NCBI GenBank assembly: GCA_027627225.1
Contig: JAPFQT010000170.1
Coordinates: forward strand, 186,001 to 250,000
Direction: 5' to 3'
Source: Congeria kusceri
Lineage: Eukaryota > Mollusca > Bivalvia > Myida > Dreissenidae
Length of the DNA: 64,000 bases
The position numbers and the translations under genes are program-made. Positions 46,431 through 59,537 of this stretch are shown in pieces; position 1 is the first letter of the stretch; each line of letters opens with the position of its first letter. The notes under the pieces were generated by a model. That model made no database searches. It had not been told where the DNA came from and worked only from the letters and a program-made list of their open reading frames with translations.

Positions 46431-48545
46431 ACGTGTACACTATATATTTCACCCCTGCGAGTACAAATGCACTGAAATGCACTTTTCATAACTGAAAATG
46501 ATACCTTTGTCATAATTAGCATAATGAATTCATGAGGACAGATTCGTATAACAAAATAATTGGATATAAATAGCTGTTCTGCATTTATCGCAAATTGTGT
46601 GGCAGCCAATAAATTAATGGAAATAGTAAAATATTACCAAAACATTTTACTTTGGGGAGCTTTGTATGAACACAAATTAAAATACATTACATCAAAAACT
46701 GCGAAGTAGTAGATACGGGACGGCATATATGGAAATACTAGCATTTACTATATCGTTCTTAATATACATTCTTATTTGAACTTGCATAATTAACAAGGTA
46801 AAAAATAATTGCAAAACGTTGGATCTTTAGCACAATTAACAAAAGCATACAGCACTCTACCGTAACCCGTAACCATAACAATTGAAGTCGAGAAGGCAAC
46901 CCGTCTAAATCGTTATCCTGTGTCATTATCTATCAAGTTTCGCTATTAAAAGTCATTATCTGCTTATTTAACTGACCTTGTCCGTACATCGAAGCCATCT
47001 AGCACTTGATTACATCATCCACAATCGCCACCCCTGCCAGAGTTAGGTCTGCCGTAGAAAGGCGAATACCGTCCCGTATATACTACTCTGCGACTTCATT
47101 GCATCGGACTTGTGCATAAGATTTAAATACAAATATATACAAATCTTTATTATACACTTAAGTTACAAGTTGTACATAACAAAATAACAATTATAAGAAA
47201 TAAAATCAATGATAGAATCCTACTGTTTAATACAACTGATATTTCTGTAATAAGCATCATTGCTCTATTTGTATTTTAGACTTAGTTTTAACATAAATGA
47301 AGATCATATTACTCCATTCAGTGTTGAGAAAATGCTCATTAACACATCTAGTACACAAACAGGTACCGATACGAACATAAAATAAAGCCGGGATAAATGA
47401 ACCGCACTGAAGAGTTTACATACCACTACTTGATCTTCGCTAATTGTCTCATTGCGTTCAATCCAAGACATGAAGTCGTTTATATACTGTCGAAAGAGAT
47501 TAATTTTATGATATAGACTATTCACATTTGACGATATATGTTATTGTATGAGTAGTGGAATGTTCCACAACTCGATTAAAATATGTTATTTTTTATGGAA
47601 AACAGTCGGAAATATAAATACATTATTTATGGTAAGATTATATATACATATATACTTAGACAATTACACGTTCCGATATAAATTACATTGCTGCTTATAA
47701 ATATATGAGGAATAAGAGCAAAATTCAACAAATTTTGTGTACACAAATTATAACGGAAAAGCAGAATACGTACGATCATGCAAACCAACAGTCGTTTCAC
47801 ATGACAAAGTTGCAGGGCACTGTTCATGAATGACTTCAGCTGGGTGAGTATGACTTCGCAAAGCTTAAGGTTTTATATAAAAGAGAGCAACATTTAGTGT
47901 TAAATTGGTATTCTGGTGTTTATAAAATCATAAATGATTATCAAAGATTTTACAGATCGGACAAAACATATTTTCTTGAGATGATTAGTGATGACAATGC
48001 TCCAGTAGAAAACATGTGAATATGTTGCTGTTTTTTTTTCAATTGAACAGGCCTATGATGGAGTTAATTATCGTGCATAGAAATGCCATTGGAATATGCC
48101 GTGTCAAAAGTCTTCATGCATTACCGATATTTAACTAGTATTTTCACCAGCAAATAGGAATTTCCTTTTTAACGGTGTATAACATTATTTAATACATGTG
48201 TAGTTGTTATCAACATTTTGTATATTTTATCGTAATTGATTATACATTTCGATTAAACAATACTTCAACTTGTTCAAAGTCGTAATGTGTTAATCCAATT
48301 TAAGTAAATATTTAGTTATATAAAAACACTGACTATTAGTAAAGTGTTTTATTATTGATGATGTTGTAGTTATATCAACTTACCAGTTTCCATGAACATA
48401 TTATTCCTTTTATCTATTAGATCAAGATGTCTTCTTACAAGTCCTAAAGCCATGCGGCCGACAATGGACGCTGTAAAAGTAATGCGTTTTCAATGATCGA
48501 AGCTTTATCAAGAACATTTGTATGTATTAATTGTATAAAAATTCT
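46431..48545. other. Intergenic, nothing recognised
   Basis: AT-rich; short ORFs without support on the minus strand. Confidence 0.4.
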
Positions 48546-49175
48546 AATGCATATACAATGATATTTAATTCCAACCAATACCGATACATAAATGCATATA
48601 CAATGATATTTAATTCCAACCAATACCGATACATAAATGCATATACAATGATATTTAATTCCAACCAATACCGATACATAAATGCATATACAATGATATT
48701 TAATTCCAACCAATACCGATACATAAATGCATATACAATGATATTCAATTCCAACCAATACCGATACATAAATGCATATACAATGATATTTAATTCCAAC
48801 CAATACCGATACATAAATGCATATACAATGATATCTAATTCCAACCAATACCGATACATAAATGCATATACAATGATATTTAATTCCAACCAATACCGAT
48901 ACATAAATGCATATACAATGATATTTAATTCCAACCAATACCGATACATAAATGCATATACAATGATATTTAATTCCAACCAATACCGATACATAAATGC
49001 ATATACAATGATATTTAATTCCAACCAATACCGATACATAAATGCATATACAATGATATTTAATTCCAACCAATACCGATACATAAATGCATATACAATG
49101 ATATTTAATTCCAACCAATACCGATACATAAATGCATATACAATGATATTTAATTCCAACCAATACCGATACATA
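48546..49175. repeat. 45-bp minisatellite, 14 exact-length copies
   Basis: 630 bases are exactly 14 units of 45 bases (start AATGCATATACAATGATATT). Twelve are identical and two differ by one base each (near 48745 and 48835). Because 45 is divisible by three and the unit lacks stops in several frames, three long overlapping ORFs result (one plus, two minus), encoding 15-residue repeats such as VSVLVGIKYHCICIY. None has other support as a gene. Confidence 0.95.
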
Positions 49176-50157
49176 ACGGGTTTTTCTCTGGAGATACTCA
49201 TAAGCCATCGATTCGTCGTTGATATTTAAAATCCACTTCGTGTATACCGCTTGTTCACTTCTGTAAAATTTAAGACAATTAACGTTTTTCTGCATAGCTG
49301 TATAAGATCACTTTTCACGTAGATTTGTGTAAATAACTGCCACAGAATAAGCTAAAAATAACTTCATTATGCAGCGGTAAAATTGAATATCATTATTATA
49401 TTGGGCAAATGTTATTGCGCGGGAGAATTTTAAGGAATGCAAACTTACAAGACGTATTTAATATACACCAACAAATGTTGCATAATTTTAGGGATTAAGA
49501 TGTACATAATTATTTACATAAGCAGTTAAAATAGTGTTATAAACATGAACTTAACATACGCTCAGGAAAGGAGCATAAGTATGAACATAATATATCATTT
49601 TGTGTCATTAACAGAATATTACATTCATTCTCAGAATGATATAAATATTTTATTAAGCCTCACGGCACGCTCTATAAAAAACGATTGTACAGTGCTCCCA
49701 TGTATCCTAGTGCGTTCAACACGAGAATCGTTAAACTCAATACTAACTTGTCGAAATGCCATTTTAGTGTGTATGCTAGTTTTGTTGACAGAACAGTTCA
49801 CGTATAAATCAATATTTATTAAGCAGTCTATTAAATAAAAACAATAATGTATTTATAAAACACAAAATAATATGAAACAATACAGAAAATACTATATAAA
49901 AGCGAAGGTTATCGATTCAAACACACCACAGTCACTGTCAATTTAAGTATTTCCTTAAATACATTTTTTAAAGGTACGGACCGGACAAGCTTTGTGGTGG
50001 ACAGACACCCGGATAGACAGCTTGTTTACATATTCACTAAAACTAAACCTCATGGAGGGTGGGCGTTTGTCACTGATTCGCGGAGGCGAGGCTTACAATT
50101 TACTTTCGACAATAATAACAAGGATGTATCAAATATAGTAGCATAGAGTTCAATATC
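49176..50157. other. Intergenic, nothing recognised
   Basis: AT-rich; a 97-codon ORF at 49545-49838 has no recognisable feature. Confidence 0.4.
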
Positions 50158-50330
50158 TCCGGTTTACCACATTCCAGAGCATTCTTTAAATAGCGCGCAT
50201 TTACAGCTGGTGTACTCCGGTTTACCACATTCCAGAGCATTCTTTAAATAGCGCGCATTTACAGCTGGTGTACTCCGGTTTACCACATTCCAGATCATTC
50301 TTTAAATAGCGCGCATTTACAGCCGGTGTA
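50158..50330 (+). repeat. 58-bp tandem repeat, 3 copies
   Basis: Three nearly identical units start with TCCGGTTTACCACATTCCAG; the third differs at a few positions (AGATCATTC, CAGCCGG). Confidence 0.9.
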
Positions 50331-52060
50331 TGGCTGCATCAATTAGCTTCCAACGAATCATACGCCGACGGAATATTTCAATAAATGGGGAATTCGTATT
50401 TATAAACTTTGCATGTTTACTTGAATGTGAATTGCGGTTACGTTTTATTAAGAATTATTAAGAATTGCGAATGTCTATCACCTTCTCCAGTAGATGCGTT
50501 TCGAATCTATAAAATATGTTACATCTTTTTATAAATAAATGTGGTGAAAGAAGTCTATTGAAATAACTCGAAATGTTATTCATGTTACGTTTACTTCATT
50601 TGCGTAGCATGAACACATTATTTGCAATACTAATTATATACATAAACCATCGATACATCATATTCCTACCGAATATAATTTTAAATCGCCATAGTCTAAT
50701 GAAATTGTATATTTGTGGTATCAAAATTGTCATCATTATTTTAAATGTGCAGAATGCTCCCTTATTATTGCTGTTAATGAGGATCCACAGTATAAATTTA
50801 TGATTTATATTTGCCAGCTTGATGTGTATGTATTAGATATATTCTATGATGAACATCCGGTATATAACTTAAGAATAACAACACTCGTCTGATACATTAT
50901 TATATTCATTCCCGAAATTATTTTCTTGCATTGTTAATATGTTAAATTGGCCTGACAAGTTTATATAACAATTAAAATAACGGAAATTACTTTGGTATTT
51001 ATGTATAACTGATGAAAACATGGGGTAGTCAGGGGCGCAACTGGCCATACTCCTTTACGCCCGTGCGTATAAATTGAAAACGAGTGTGTACACTCAGAAA
51101 GTGCTGCATACTACAAATATATATGTTAAATTGAGACCTTAAGAGGGTTATAAGGTGTATTATATGCAATATATCTTATTGACAGTAGTGTATATATTTA
51201 TATAGTATTATATTGTATATTTATAGATCTAGTATTTTAGTTTTTGTTTACATGTGTATAAGATATAGTATACATTTGGTTATTTACAATGTTCTGGCTT
51301 TAAGAGAAAATGCCAATATAACGTCACCTACAATTGCTTTTTTATTGTGCGTATACTTAAAAACGCCTATGGTTGATTTATTCACGGTACAAATATTAAT
51401 AATGATTGAATTATTATAAAATTAATGTGGGGGGTCCGAGACGTTTCCTTATGGTGTCCGAAAAATCTGGGGTCCGAGCAGTCTCCTTGTATAGGTGGGG
51501 ACTAAACAATCTGGGGTCCTCTACTGTGTGATGTTTAGAGCAAAATGATATCGGATATGATAATTTCAACGCCGATTGTCTCTTTCCCATATTTTTTCAG
51601 TAATACTTATTTGTGTTTTACCGCTAAATGTCTTTTTGAACGATATTTTTCAGAATTACTCATCTCTCAAAACCTTTTGCACAACACAATGTGAATTGTA
51701 CCTATCACATAATCAGCAAAAAGTTTTGTTTTAATGAAGAGCACTTACAAAATGTCACATCGCATTGGTGTTTTAAACATGACAATATGCAGTTCTTAGA
51801 ATGAAATTAGTTTATGTTAATATCTTGTTCTATAACCATTGTAGGTACTGACTCTTTTAAAAATGATAAAGCACTTATCCAAAATTCAATTAGCGTGTTC
51901 ATTCCATTGCATCGTTTAGCATGATAATTGATTGAAGGTTACATAACGAAGGTTGGAAACCAGAAGAACTGTCATTGAATTAATTAACAATTGGTTCCTT
52001 GTTGTTTTCGACCCTCAATATTTCTGTATGGAAAGGAATTTGATCTCTCAAAATATCGTG
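50331..52060. other. Intergenic, nothing recognised
   Basis: A GGGGTCCGAG word occurs twice near 51430-51470. No gene is supported. Confidence 0.35.
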
Positions 52061-52071
52061 TATATATATAT

Positions 52072-52112
<41 letters not shown>
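52061..52112. repeat. (AT)n microsatellite
   Basis: A TA dinucleotide tract with one phase slip at 52081. Confidence 0.9.
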
Positions 52113-52114
<2 letters not shown>

Positions 52115-52289
52115 AGTTTATTCATATTAATCTGTGATACGTATTTTAACTTTGAAACAATTTTTACCTGCCAGTGTGTCATAATGTAGTTTTCTTTACA
52201 TTTTTTTCATAAAAATGTAGATATTCATATTCACAAGTCTGTATATTTGCTAGTACTTATTCAATCGTTTTCTGAAAGAAGTGTTGTGA

Positions 52290-52420
52290 AAAAATGATAA
52301 AGAAGATCCAGATAAACAGCTTACAACTTCACAGTCAATTGTGACCGATGTCAGAGTTGTTGACCATGAGGACGACACTTACTCTGATTATATTGACTTT
52401 AAATGCGTGACGTTTCATTT
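52290..52420 (+). CDS. Possible exon fragment, unrecognised
   Basis: The frame starting after a TGA encodes NDKEDPDKQLTTSQSIV, then TDVRVVDHEDDTYSDYIDF, an acidic hydrophilic stretch that reads like coding sequence, for instance a receptor tail. No good acceptor joins it, and the frame runs on into AT-rich sequence. Weak. Confidence 0.2.
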
Positions 52421-52954
52421 CAAAATCGGAAGAATAATAATAGTTATTTCCCGCACAAATTATTTAGCTTTAGTTCAATAAGAATTGCTTCCCGGACTAG
52501 ACACATGAACAAGAAGTCTTACCGTTAGCATATTTTGCAAGATTTATTGTAAAAGAAATAATTCGAACACATGTACATGTACGTACTCTCGGACAGGGCC
52601 AACACTAGGACACGGGGAAGCTCTGATGCCAAGGTCAGTATAGGTACTAGTAGTGTTCTATATTTATACATATCGTAAAAAATTATATTGGAATTCATTG
52701 TTATCTACATTGCTTAAAATAGTTGTGCAAATACTCAATGTATATAATTGTTACCATACATTTCTCCATTTCTGAAGCAGATTAAAAGTAAAGCCAACAT
52801 AATGTCCTGTTCATAGAAGTATAATGCTACCAGACATACTTTAAGAACAAATGAAATAAATATTATAATTTACAATATACTTATTTACTAGAAACAATAA
52901 TTTTGTTGCCAAAATGATTCTTTAATATTAACACGCATCCCATGCATCCAGACA

Positions 52955-52997
52955 CTCAATCACCCATCCATCCATCCATCCGTCCGTCTGTCCGATT
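52955..52997. repeat. ATCC/GTCC tetranucleotide tract
   Basis: CACCCATCCATCCATCCATC followed by CGTCCGTCTGTCC. It may be the tail of a GGAC-rich repeat in reverse orientation. Confidence 0.6.
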
Positions 52998-53103
52998 TTT
53001 AGTTTTCCCAATGTTTGTTTCCACACTTGTTCAGGCTGGAAAAACAGTATTCGATAAAACGTTCAATTGTGATCATTAACTGATGATTTTACATAGAAAA
53101 TGT

Positions 53104-53590
53104 GTTTCTTTCATTATGAAATTTATGTACAAAATTGGCTTTCCCGTTAGATTTTTCATTTTCCCATTGGAGTTTTCATTTTCCCATTGGTTGTTTTCCA
53201 CACTTGTTCAGGCTGGGAAAAAAAATCCCATGGGATTTATGTAATTTCCTAACCCGCGTTTTTATGTCTTTCATATGCGTAACAATTCAAAATAACATTA
53301 ATACAATCGTTTTGTACAGACAAAATATTATGTTTCGCAGTAATAAAAAAATCCCATTTAAAAAGTGGGGAAAAAATCAAATCGGATTTGTTTTTATTTT
53401 GCAAAATCTTCGCATGTCCTTCTTAGATATACTATGTTTTATCTTAAAATAAGTAGAAAACTTGTTTTTAATGCGTTTCGACGTGTTTGTAAAAAATATA
53501 AAATCCCATGGGATTGTTTTCCCAATTTCTTAAGTGGGAAAATGTTCCCGCTTTTAAAATGGGATTTTATCCCCATTTTAAATTAGATAA
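53104..53590 (-). repeat. Dispersed repeat family X, inverted partial copy
   Basis: The start, ATTATGAAATTTATG followed by AAAATTGGCTTTCCC, is the complement of the 3' part of copies 1 and 2. The rest is dense in short palindromes of the type TCCCATGGGA and of TTTTCCCA/TGGGAAAA. Two overlapping ORFs are artefacts of this composition. Confidence 0.65.
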
Positions 53591-53668
53591 CACAATGGAA
53601 GCAAATATTGAAACTGCTTTTTTTCAAGGAAATTTAATAGCAAATATTTAAAAAAAATATACGCACAA

Positions 53669-53699
<31 letters not shown>

Positions 53700-53857
53700 T
53701 ATTATTATTATTATTACTATTAGATAAAGTATATGATGTCTATCATGATGATGTTGATGATGTGATGATGATGATGATGATGATGTTGATGATGATGATA
53801 ACGTTGATGGAGGTGGCGGTTGTGGTGGTGGTGGTGGTTGTTGTGATGATGATGATT
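53669..53857. repeat. ATT, GAT and GGT trinucleotide tracts
   Basis: (ATT)n at 53669-53718, then (GAT)n interspersed with GTT at 53744-53805, then (GGT)n to about 53840 and (GAT)n again. The minus-strand frame through it codes low-complexity Pro, Ser and His runs and is not called. Confidence 0.85.
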
Positions 53858-54659
53858 TCTGCGTAATCACTTTACTTTTCTTCATGCGTTCTGAACAATA
53901 CCCGATTGTTAAACAGGCATTACAACTATAAATGGTTGTATTTCTTTATTATGTTATATTGAGAAACAAAGTTTAATAATTAGCATATTATTTACCCCTT
54001 CATAAATATTAATAAACAATGATGACAAATTCCTACAGTAACACTACAAATACAACACTACAATATAGTTATTAAAACTTTTAAAAAGCTGCTCTTGCAA
54101 GGTTTATGTAATCAAACACACCAACATTTTCGTGAACAAACGAATGTGTCACTCATATCACATGAATCAAATAGAAACAAAATAACAGTGTTTTTACTAG
54201 TTTGCCGAATGTTCAGTATAGGGAGTCCCTATTACAGTCGACATTCGGTTCTACTGTGTATAATCTCTCAAAATTTCGCCGATAAGTTAATAATCGATAT
54301 TTAATTTACATCTGTACATGTACATATTTACACGTGTACAGTTTCCGAGATTATAATTTACAATTATTATTTCAATTATCTGGTTTGTTTGCAAATGTAA
54401 TAACATTACTGTATGTATGTGATGCACAACACTTTCGTATTACAATGATTGGCAACTGTTTATACTCGCTACGTCAATATTATTGATATGCTCTAATATT
54501 GATGTGCGATAACGTTGTATTATGTTTAAGCAATACATTTTGAAATTGGACATAGCAGTGCATGCATAAGCTTATTTGAAGATATTTGAAGAAAAATGTT
54601 ATGACGATATAATATAAAATATAATATAAAATAATATTATTGAAACAAATAATAAAACA
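53858..54659. other. Intergenic, nothing recognised
   Basis: AT-rich; no supportable gene. Confidence 0.35.
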
Positions 54660-54900
54660 GTCATCAGGGGACCTTGCGGCGGGTCTCAATTCAATAAGGG
54701 TAGCTACCGTAGCCAATCAACACCCGAGCGGTCTGCTCTTATCCGTTTCAGACTTTTTATTGGACAGGCTTGCTTGAGCCATTGACCAATGGAAGAGTTT
54801 CGTTCAGGTAGAGACCGGGCTTCAACCGATGTGCGGACAACAGGACCAATGAAATGATCCCGGGGCGGGCTCGGGGTGATAAACAATTGACGGGGCTTAG
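54660..54900. promoter_or_regulatory. GC-richer segment with four CCAAT boxes
   Basis: CCAAT occurs at 54713-54717, 54786-54790 and 54846-54850, and as its complement ATTGG at 54759-54763. All four lie within 140 bases of a segment clearly richer in G+C than its flanks. Such clusters are typical of NF-Y-bound promoters, but no gene is seen next to it, so it could also be a transposon fragment. Confidence 0.3.
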
Positions 54901-55152
54901 CAAATTAACGAGGTGTGACAAAATCTACTAATCGGGGTGTGTGATTTATGGCAGTAGCTAATTAATTAGGTGATTAACACGTTAAATTGAAAACAAGTGT
55001 TTTGTGTATGAGTTGGTTGATCGCACTCAACACGTATGGAGGCCACCACTTCATACTTTTTACTTAAATATTTTGATAAAAGAAGACTAAAAACAGGGCC
55101 AAATTTATAAAGAATCTTAGATAATTTTCGCAATGAAATAAGTGCATATTTG

Positions 55153-56027
55153 TTTGATAGATAACAATAATGAATCGACGTTCGAATTAAGCATAATATG
55201 CAATAATTGTATTAACACTTTAATTTTATAACTAGCTGAAACAAAATGTACAGGGTCGGTCAAGCGCACTTGTCTGCGCTCGACCGAGGTATCACAGGTT
55301 ATACTCGAATAATTCTAATAAATTAGACGCTGAATAGCACACTTAAATCAGTAATACATTACGTATACATGTATATCAAATGAGGAATTACACATTTCTT
55401 TTACAAAATGAAATAATCTCCTTTTAAAAATGGGAAAAATTTTCCCACATTCAGAAGAGGATACAAAATCCAGTCGGAAAAATTTCAAAATTTACACATT
55501 AAGAAAACGATTATAAAAATGCTCAGAAATATTAAACAATATAATGTTTCAACTAGCCCAATATATTTCTTCTACTTATTAAATGGAATAACATTTGTTT
55601 TCACACTGGATTTTTTTCCCATTTAAACAGTGGGATTTTTTTAAATCATAATTTCAAACGAAAATTAGTGCAAACAGTTTATATACGCTTAATATGCATA
55701 TGTATGCCTAAAAAGCATATTTTTAAAATATAAAATCCCATGGGATTGTTTCCCACGTAAAATTTGGGAAATAAATCCAATGTAAAAAATAAAAATCGCA
55801 TGGGAAAATGAAAATCCCGTGGGAAAATTAAAAAAATCCCATGGAAAGCCAATTTTTCTCATACATTTCATAATGAAATAAATGCAATGTTTATGTGATA
55901 AACATCAAGTATTGGTTACAATTAAACATGTTAACGCAAACTTTATGTAAAATAGTAACAACTGAAGAAAAAGGATACGTAAGTTTGCAAAATTTCGGTT
56001 TCGTAAAGCTTTTTCCATGGCAGTTAA
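55153..56027 (+). repeat. Dispersed repeat family X, copy 2
   Basis: Full-length partner of 3764-4572 (GATAGATAACAATAATGAA, ATCGACGTTCGAATTAAGCA, AACTAGCTGAAAC, GTCTGCGCTCGACCG, and near the end CTTTATGTAAAATAGTA). It includes repeated CCCATGGGA-type palindromes between 55735 and 55855. Confidence 0.75.
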
Positions 56028-57758
56028 CAGTTGTGTACTAACGTGACGTCATTTCATGTTGACAACGTCATTTTACCAAAATAACGTCATGCGATTGGTC
56101 AGTCAAAGAATAATTAGCCAATGAAAACTCTCAAAATGTTATCTTACACGTGTGCAAGATGAAAATATTCGTGATGGTTGTATTACGTGGAAAAAAGTTA
56201 TAGCATGTGATAAATAACTAGTTTTTAGAAATGCTAGGTTTTGTTATGATAACGCATGCGAATAAGAAATTACAGCAAACAATACCAGTTATAAATAATT
56301 TACAACCAACTAAAATAGGTAAAATGTGAGTGTCTTTCCAAAAATAATATTAGAATATTATATATGCGTATTTTGTATGTGCTCCCTTTTTGCATGTTGA
56401 TCTCCATTTGCAATGTATGTTAAGTGCAAAAGTAATCACTACCATGCCTGTACTAAATTCTTGTAGGCCTGTTTCCAACGTATTTCAGCCGTTTTAACGG
56501 AAATTTCGACACAAAATTCAATCCTTTTGTTTAGTAAAAATCTGCAATGTCACACACTTATAATATTTCGCCCTTATGTGCTTTATCAAAATTATAAAAC
56601 CCAAAAACTACATCTTTATAAAGTCGCGTTCCTTCTAAAGATGGCGTAACGTTTGTTAAATAGAACAAATTTTGTGCAAACGGTTATGAACAACATATTA
56701 GCAAAATTATACTTTGTGCTCCATATTAGTATTATTTAAACTATTTACAGAAATAAACACCAGTAAACTATGACACGTACCTGAATAGCAAGCTGTTTTA
56801 AAGGTCTAGGGTCGATGAGGGCCGATTTTGGCCTAATTTTCAAAATTAACGAAATTTGTATCACTATATGGGCCATTTCTTTCAATTTTTAGGATGTAAT
56901 ATTTTGAAAATCTTTCAACCACACATATGTTTACGCTACAACGTAAAACACGACGACTGTATAAGCGTTCTGACGTCGTGGTGTATTTTTTGGCGTGCCA
57001 TTGATGCTTGCTAATCGACTTATTACAAACACACTTCCAACAAATACAACTCATGTTAAGAGATACCGATTATGAAAATGTATTGCATGGTATTGTGTTT
57101 TTGCATGTTGAAAAGTCAATGATTTGCAATATTAAATAGAAAAAATCTGCCTAGACGGACAATCCCGCTTTTTAGAAATAAAAATAAGTGGTTGTGTTTT
57201 TCTACAACTCGGTCATTATAAAGCATGCAAGGATATACTATTTAATAAAATGTTAGTTGAACTCTTACAAACGAAAATTTTAACATGCGTATGTCACATT
57301 AAAAAAAAAAACACATGACGCAGTATCAGACTTAAAAGCGGGCGTAGCGAGTGCGTCGGCTTTGCGATAGAAGCGTCTTATCGTTGATGGTATGATTTTT
57401 ACGGCTAGATTAAACTGTTAATCTAGTGTATAAAGTGTTTCAAACTGAATTAGTCCGGTATTAATTTTTAAAATAGACATTGTTCTTCTCAATCCCTACT
57501 ACTTGCGCGGTAATGGACACTACCGGACCTTTGTATTGTATAATTTACATCTACACTGTATTCAGTACAATTAAGCAAACTATAATTCAACATTTTAGTA
57601 TATATTAGTATATATAACTATCAGTATATTACATAAACATTTCAAAACGAAACCTTTTTAAATAATATATTTGTTTGTTATTATTATCAGGTATGACAAC
57701 GCATATTATAAAATCGAAATCCGAAACGCCTATCTGAATTTTGATGTTCAAGTGACAG
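56028..57758. other. Intergenic, nothing recognised
   Basis: AT-rich; no supportable gene. TGACGTCA-like words occur near 56043-56090 but no promoter is evident. Confidence 0.35.
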
Positions 57759-58034
57759 TTAAAGGCCTAGTTTAAGGAATGTCTGGCCTCTCCAAAAGGG
57801 GAGTCAACTTTGTGTATTGGTCTACTATAAAATCTCTTATCCTTATCTGCAATCTTTTTCTCAGCTGACTGATAAGTGGCTGACTGCACTGTTTCAGCTG
57901 CAGCAGTGTATTGATATGAGCTGATAAGGGTCGCCACACTGTGACCACAGCAGGGTGCCAATACACAGGAGTAATATACCCCAGATTTGGAGGGGGCGGG
58001 GGTCAAATAATGAAGGACTAAACTAGGCTTTTAA
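57759..58034 (-). mobile_element. MITE family M, copy 2
   Basis: The ends TTAAAGGCCTAGTTT at 57759-57773 and the inverted AAACTAGGCTTTTAA at about 58020-58034 flank a stretch inverted relative to the copy in intron 2 of the protease-family gene. It includes the GCTGATAAGG and CTGCAGCAGTGTATTGATA words. Confidence 0.7.
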
Positions 58035-59357
58035 GATGCAATGTTGTTCATGTAAATCCAGCCATATCTCCCAGAAATGCGCCTGAAAATTATGTTGACA
58101 TGCACAACAATATGTCATCCGCATGAAAAGCGTGGATGTTTTGACCGCGATTTATATTATAAACATTTTGTAGCGCAGAGAACTGTGATATCCTTACTTT
58201 TGTACAAAAATCTATATTGAATGATGCTGAAAAATGTGAACTGTTGTGCGTGTGAAAACAAAACATTGTACTATTTCCGATTAGAAACGATATGTCTATT
58301 ATGTAAGGGAATTGTTCTAAACGCAGAACTGCTCATGGATTTTCATGATCACCCATTATACTGTTAAATGAACAATCGAAGAAAAAAAATGCTGCAATGT
58401 TGTTAAACTTGTCAGTAAGTTTCATTACAGCATTCGTAGTATTAGAGTAACACGACCCGCATATATACCTATCGAATAATAGTTTAAATTATTTCTCAAC
58501 TATTGTTAAAGGATTAATTTCCATTCATTAATATCAAAACCATAAACACAAGTTTATTTGAATATCACATACATTACCACGTGATTATTGTGTGAAATAG
58601 TTTAATTGCTAAACATATGATACCCATTTGCAATGATTGGATAAAATTGAAGATTCATTTTAATATGATGGACATTTACTTAATTTGCTTAATCGCCCAT
58701 TATATGCGTCCCGGAAAAACGTTTTGTGTATGTTTATCACGTGTACCACGTGCTCAACATCAGTAAGCGTCTTGGTCAACATTGAAACTGGACCATGTCC
58801 TCGATTAATATTTTTCCCGAAAAAGGTAAAACACATAAACGAAATGACAACTCACTGGTACAGTAAACGTTTGTATATTTTCACTATCTATATGAATAAA
58901 TGGCTCGGGCGGTAAAATCTATTTCCATTTAAACATGCTTTGAAAACATAAGTTTGTTATATGCTCCGTAGCCGATTGTAAACAACATTTGCCACATATC
59001 GAGAATTTTGACCATACTTCCTAGTTAATGTTTTGTTTTCTTTATTTGTTTTCGCCTGAAAAGGCGACGTATAGGTGTTACTTTTTGCAGCGTCGGCAAG
59101 TATAATTATATTTTCGGAGGCAGAAAACTAGCATGTCGCTTGTTATTTTTCCGTCGTTCACTGCACGATTCATCGTTAATTCGGTCACGGACACGGGTAA
59201 ATCAGACAACGCAAAACTTGTCAGACAGCCAGACATAGGCTTCTGGAAAAATGTATAACACACGTAAGTTATATATATTACCAGTATGCTAGGCTGACTT
59301 TTGTTTAGCCTGCATCGTTCAATTAATTATTTAACAGTGTTTTTATCATGCATATGT
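58035..59357. other. Intergenic, nothing recognised
   Basis: AT-rich; short ORFs without support. Confidence 0.35.
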
Positions 59358-59537
59358 ATGTTACATGTGGTCTATACGAATGATACTAATTATGGTGACA
59401 GCTGGTTTAGAGGTTTCGCGAAGTCTGATACAAGAACACGAATGCGGACAAAAATAACTTTAGAATATAGCGGTAATCTACATTTTGAGCAGAGCTGGAC
59501 AGTTATGTTTAAAATGAAAGTGATGTATTTGGATTGA
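59358..59537 (+). CDS. Possible small secreted protein or exon, unrecognised
   Basis: From the in-frame ATG at 59358 the frame encodes MLHVVYTNDTNYGDSWF followed by RTRMRTKITLEYSG and FEQSWTVMFKMKV, ending in TGA. Upstream of that ATG the frame continues with a hydrophobic stretch (YLTVFLSCICMLHVV) that could be a signal peptide if translation began earlier. The alternation of strand-like segments with Trp faintly recalls carbohydrate-binding modules; I would not assign it. Confidence 0.2.
   Translation: MLHVVYTNDTNYGDSWFRGFAKSDTRTRMRTKITLEYSGNLHFEQSWTVMFKMKVMYLD

Noticed and set aside
46077..46609. Two minus-strand ORFs of 86 and 91 codons
   Set aside because: They lie in or next to the C-rich minisatellite; the repeated residues reflect the unit.
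48444..49295. Three long overlapping ORFs (224-283 codons) through the 45-bp repeats
   Set aside because: They are open only because the unit length is divisible by three and the unit lacks stops. The reading exists on both strands and the flanks show no gene features.
48546..50330. CRISPR-like array
   Set aside because: The 45-bp and 58-bp repeats are head-to-tail without unique spacers, and the DNA is eukaryotic.
53694..53885. Pro/Ser/His-rich ORF
   Set aside because: Translation of trinucleotide microsatellites.
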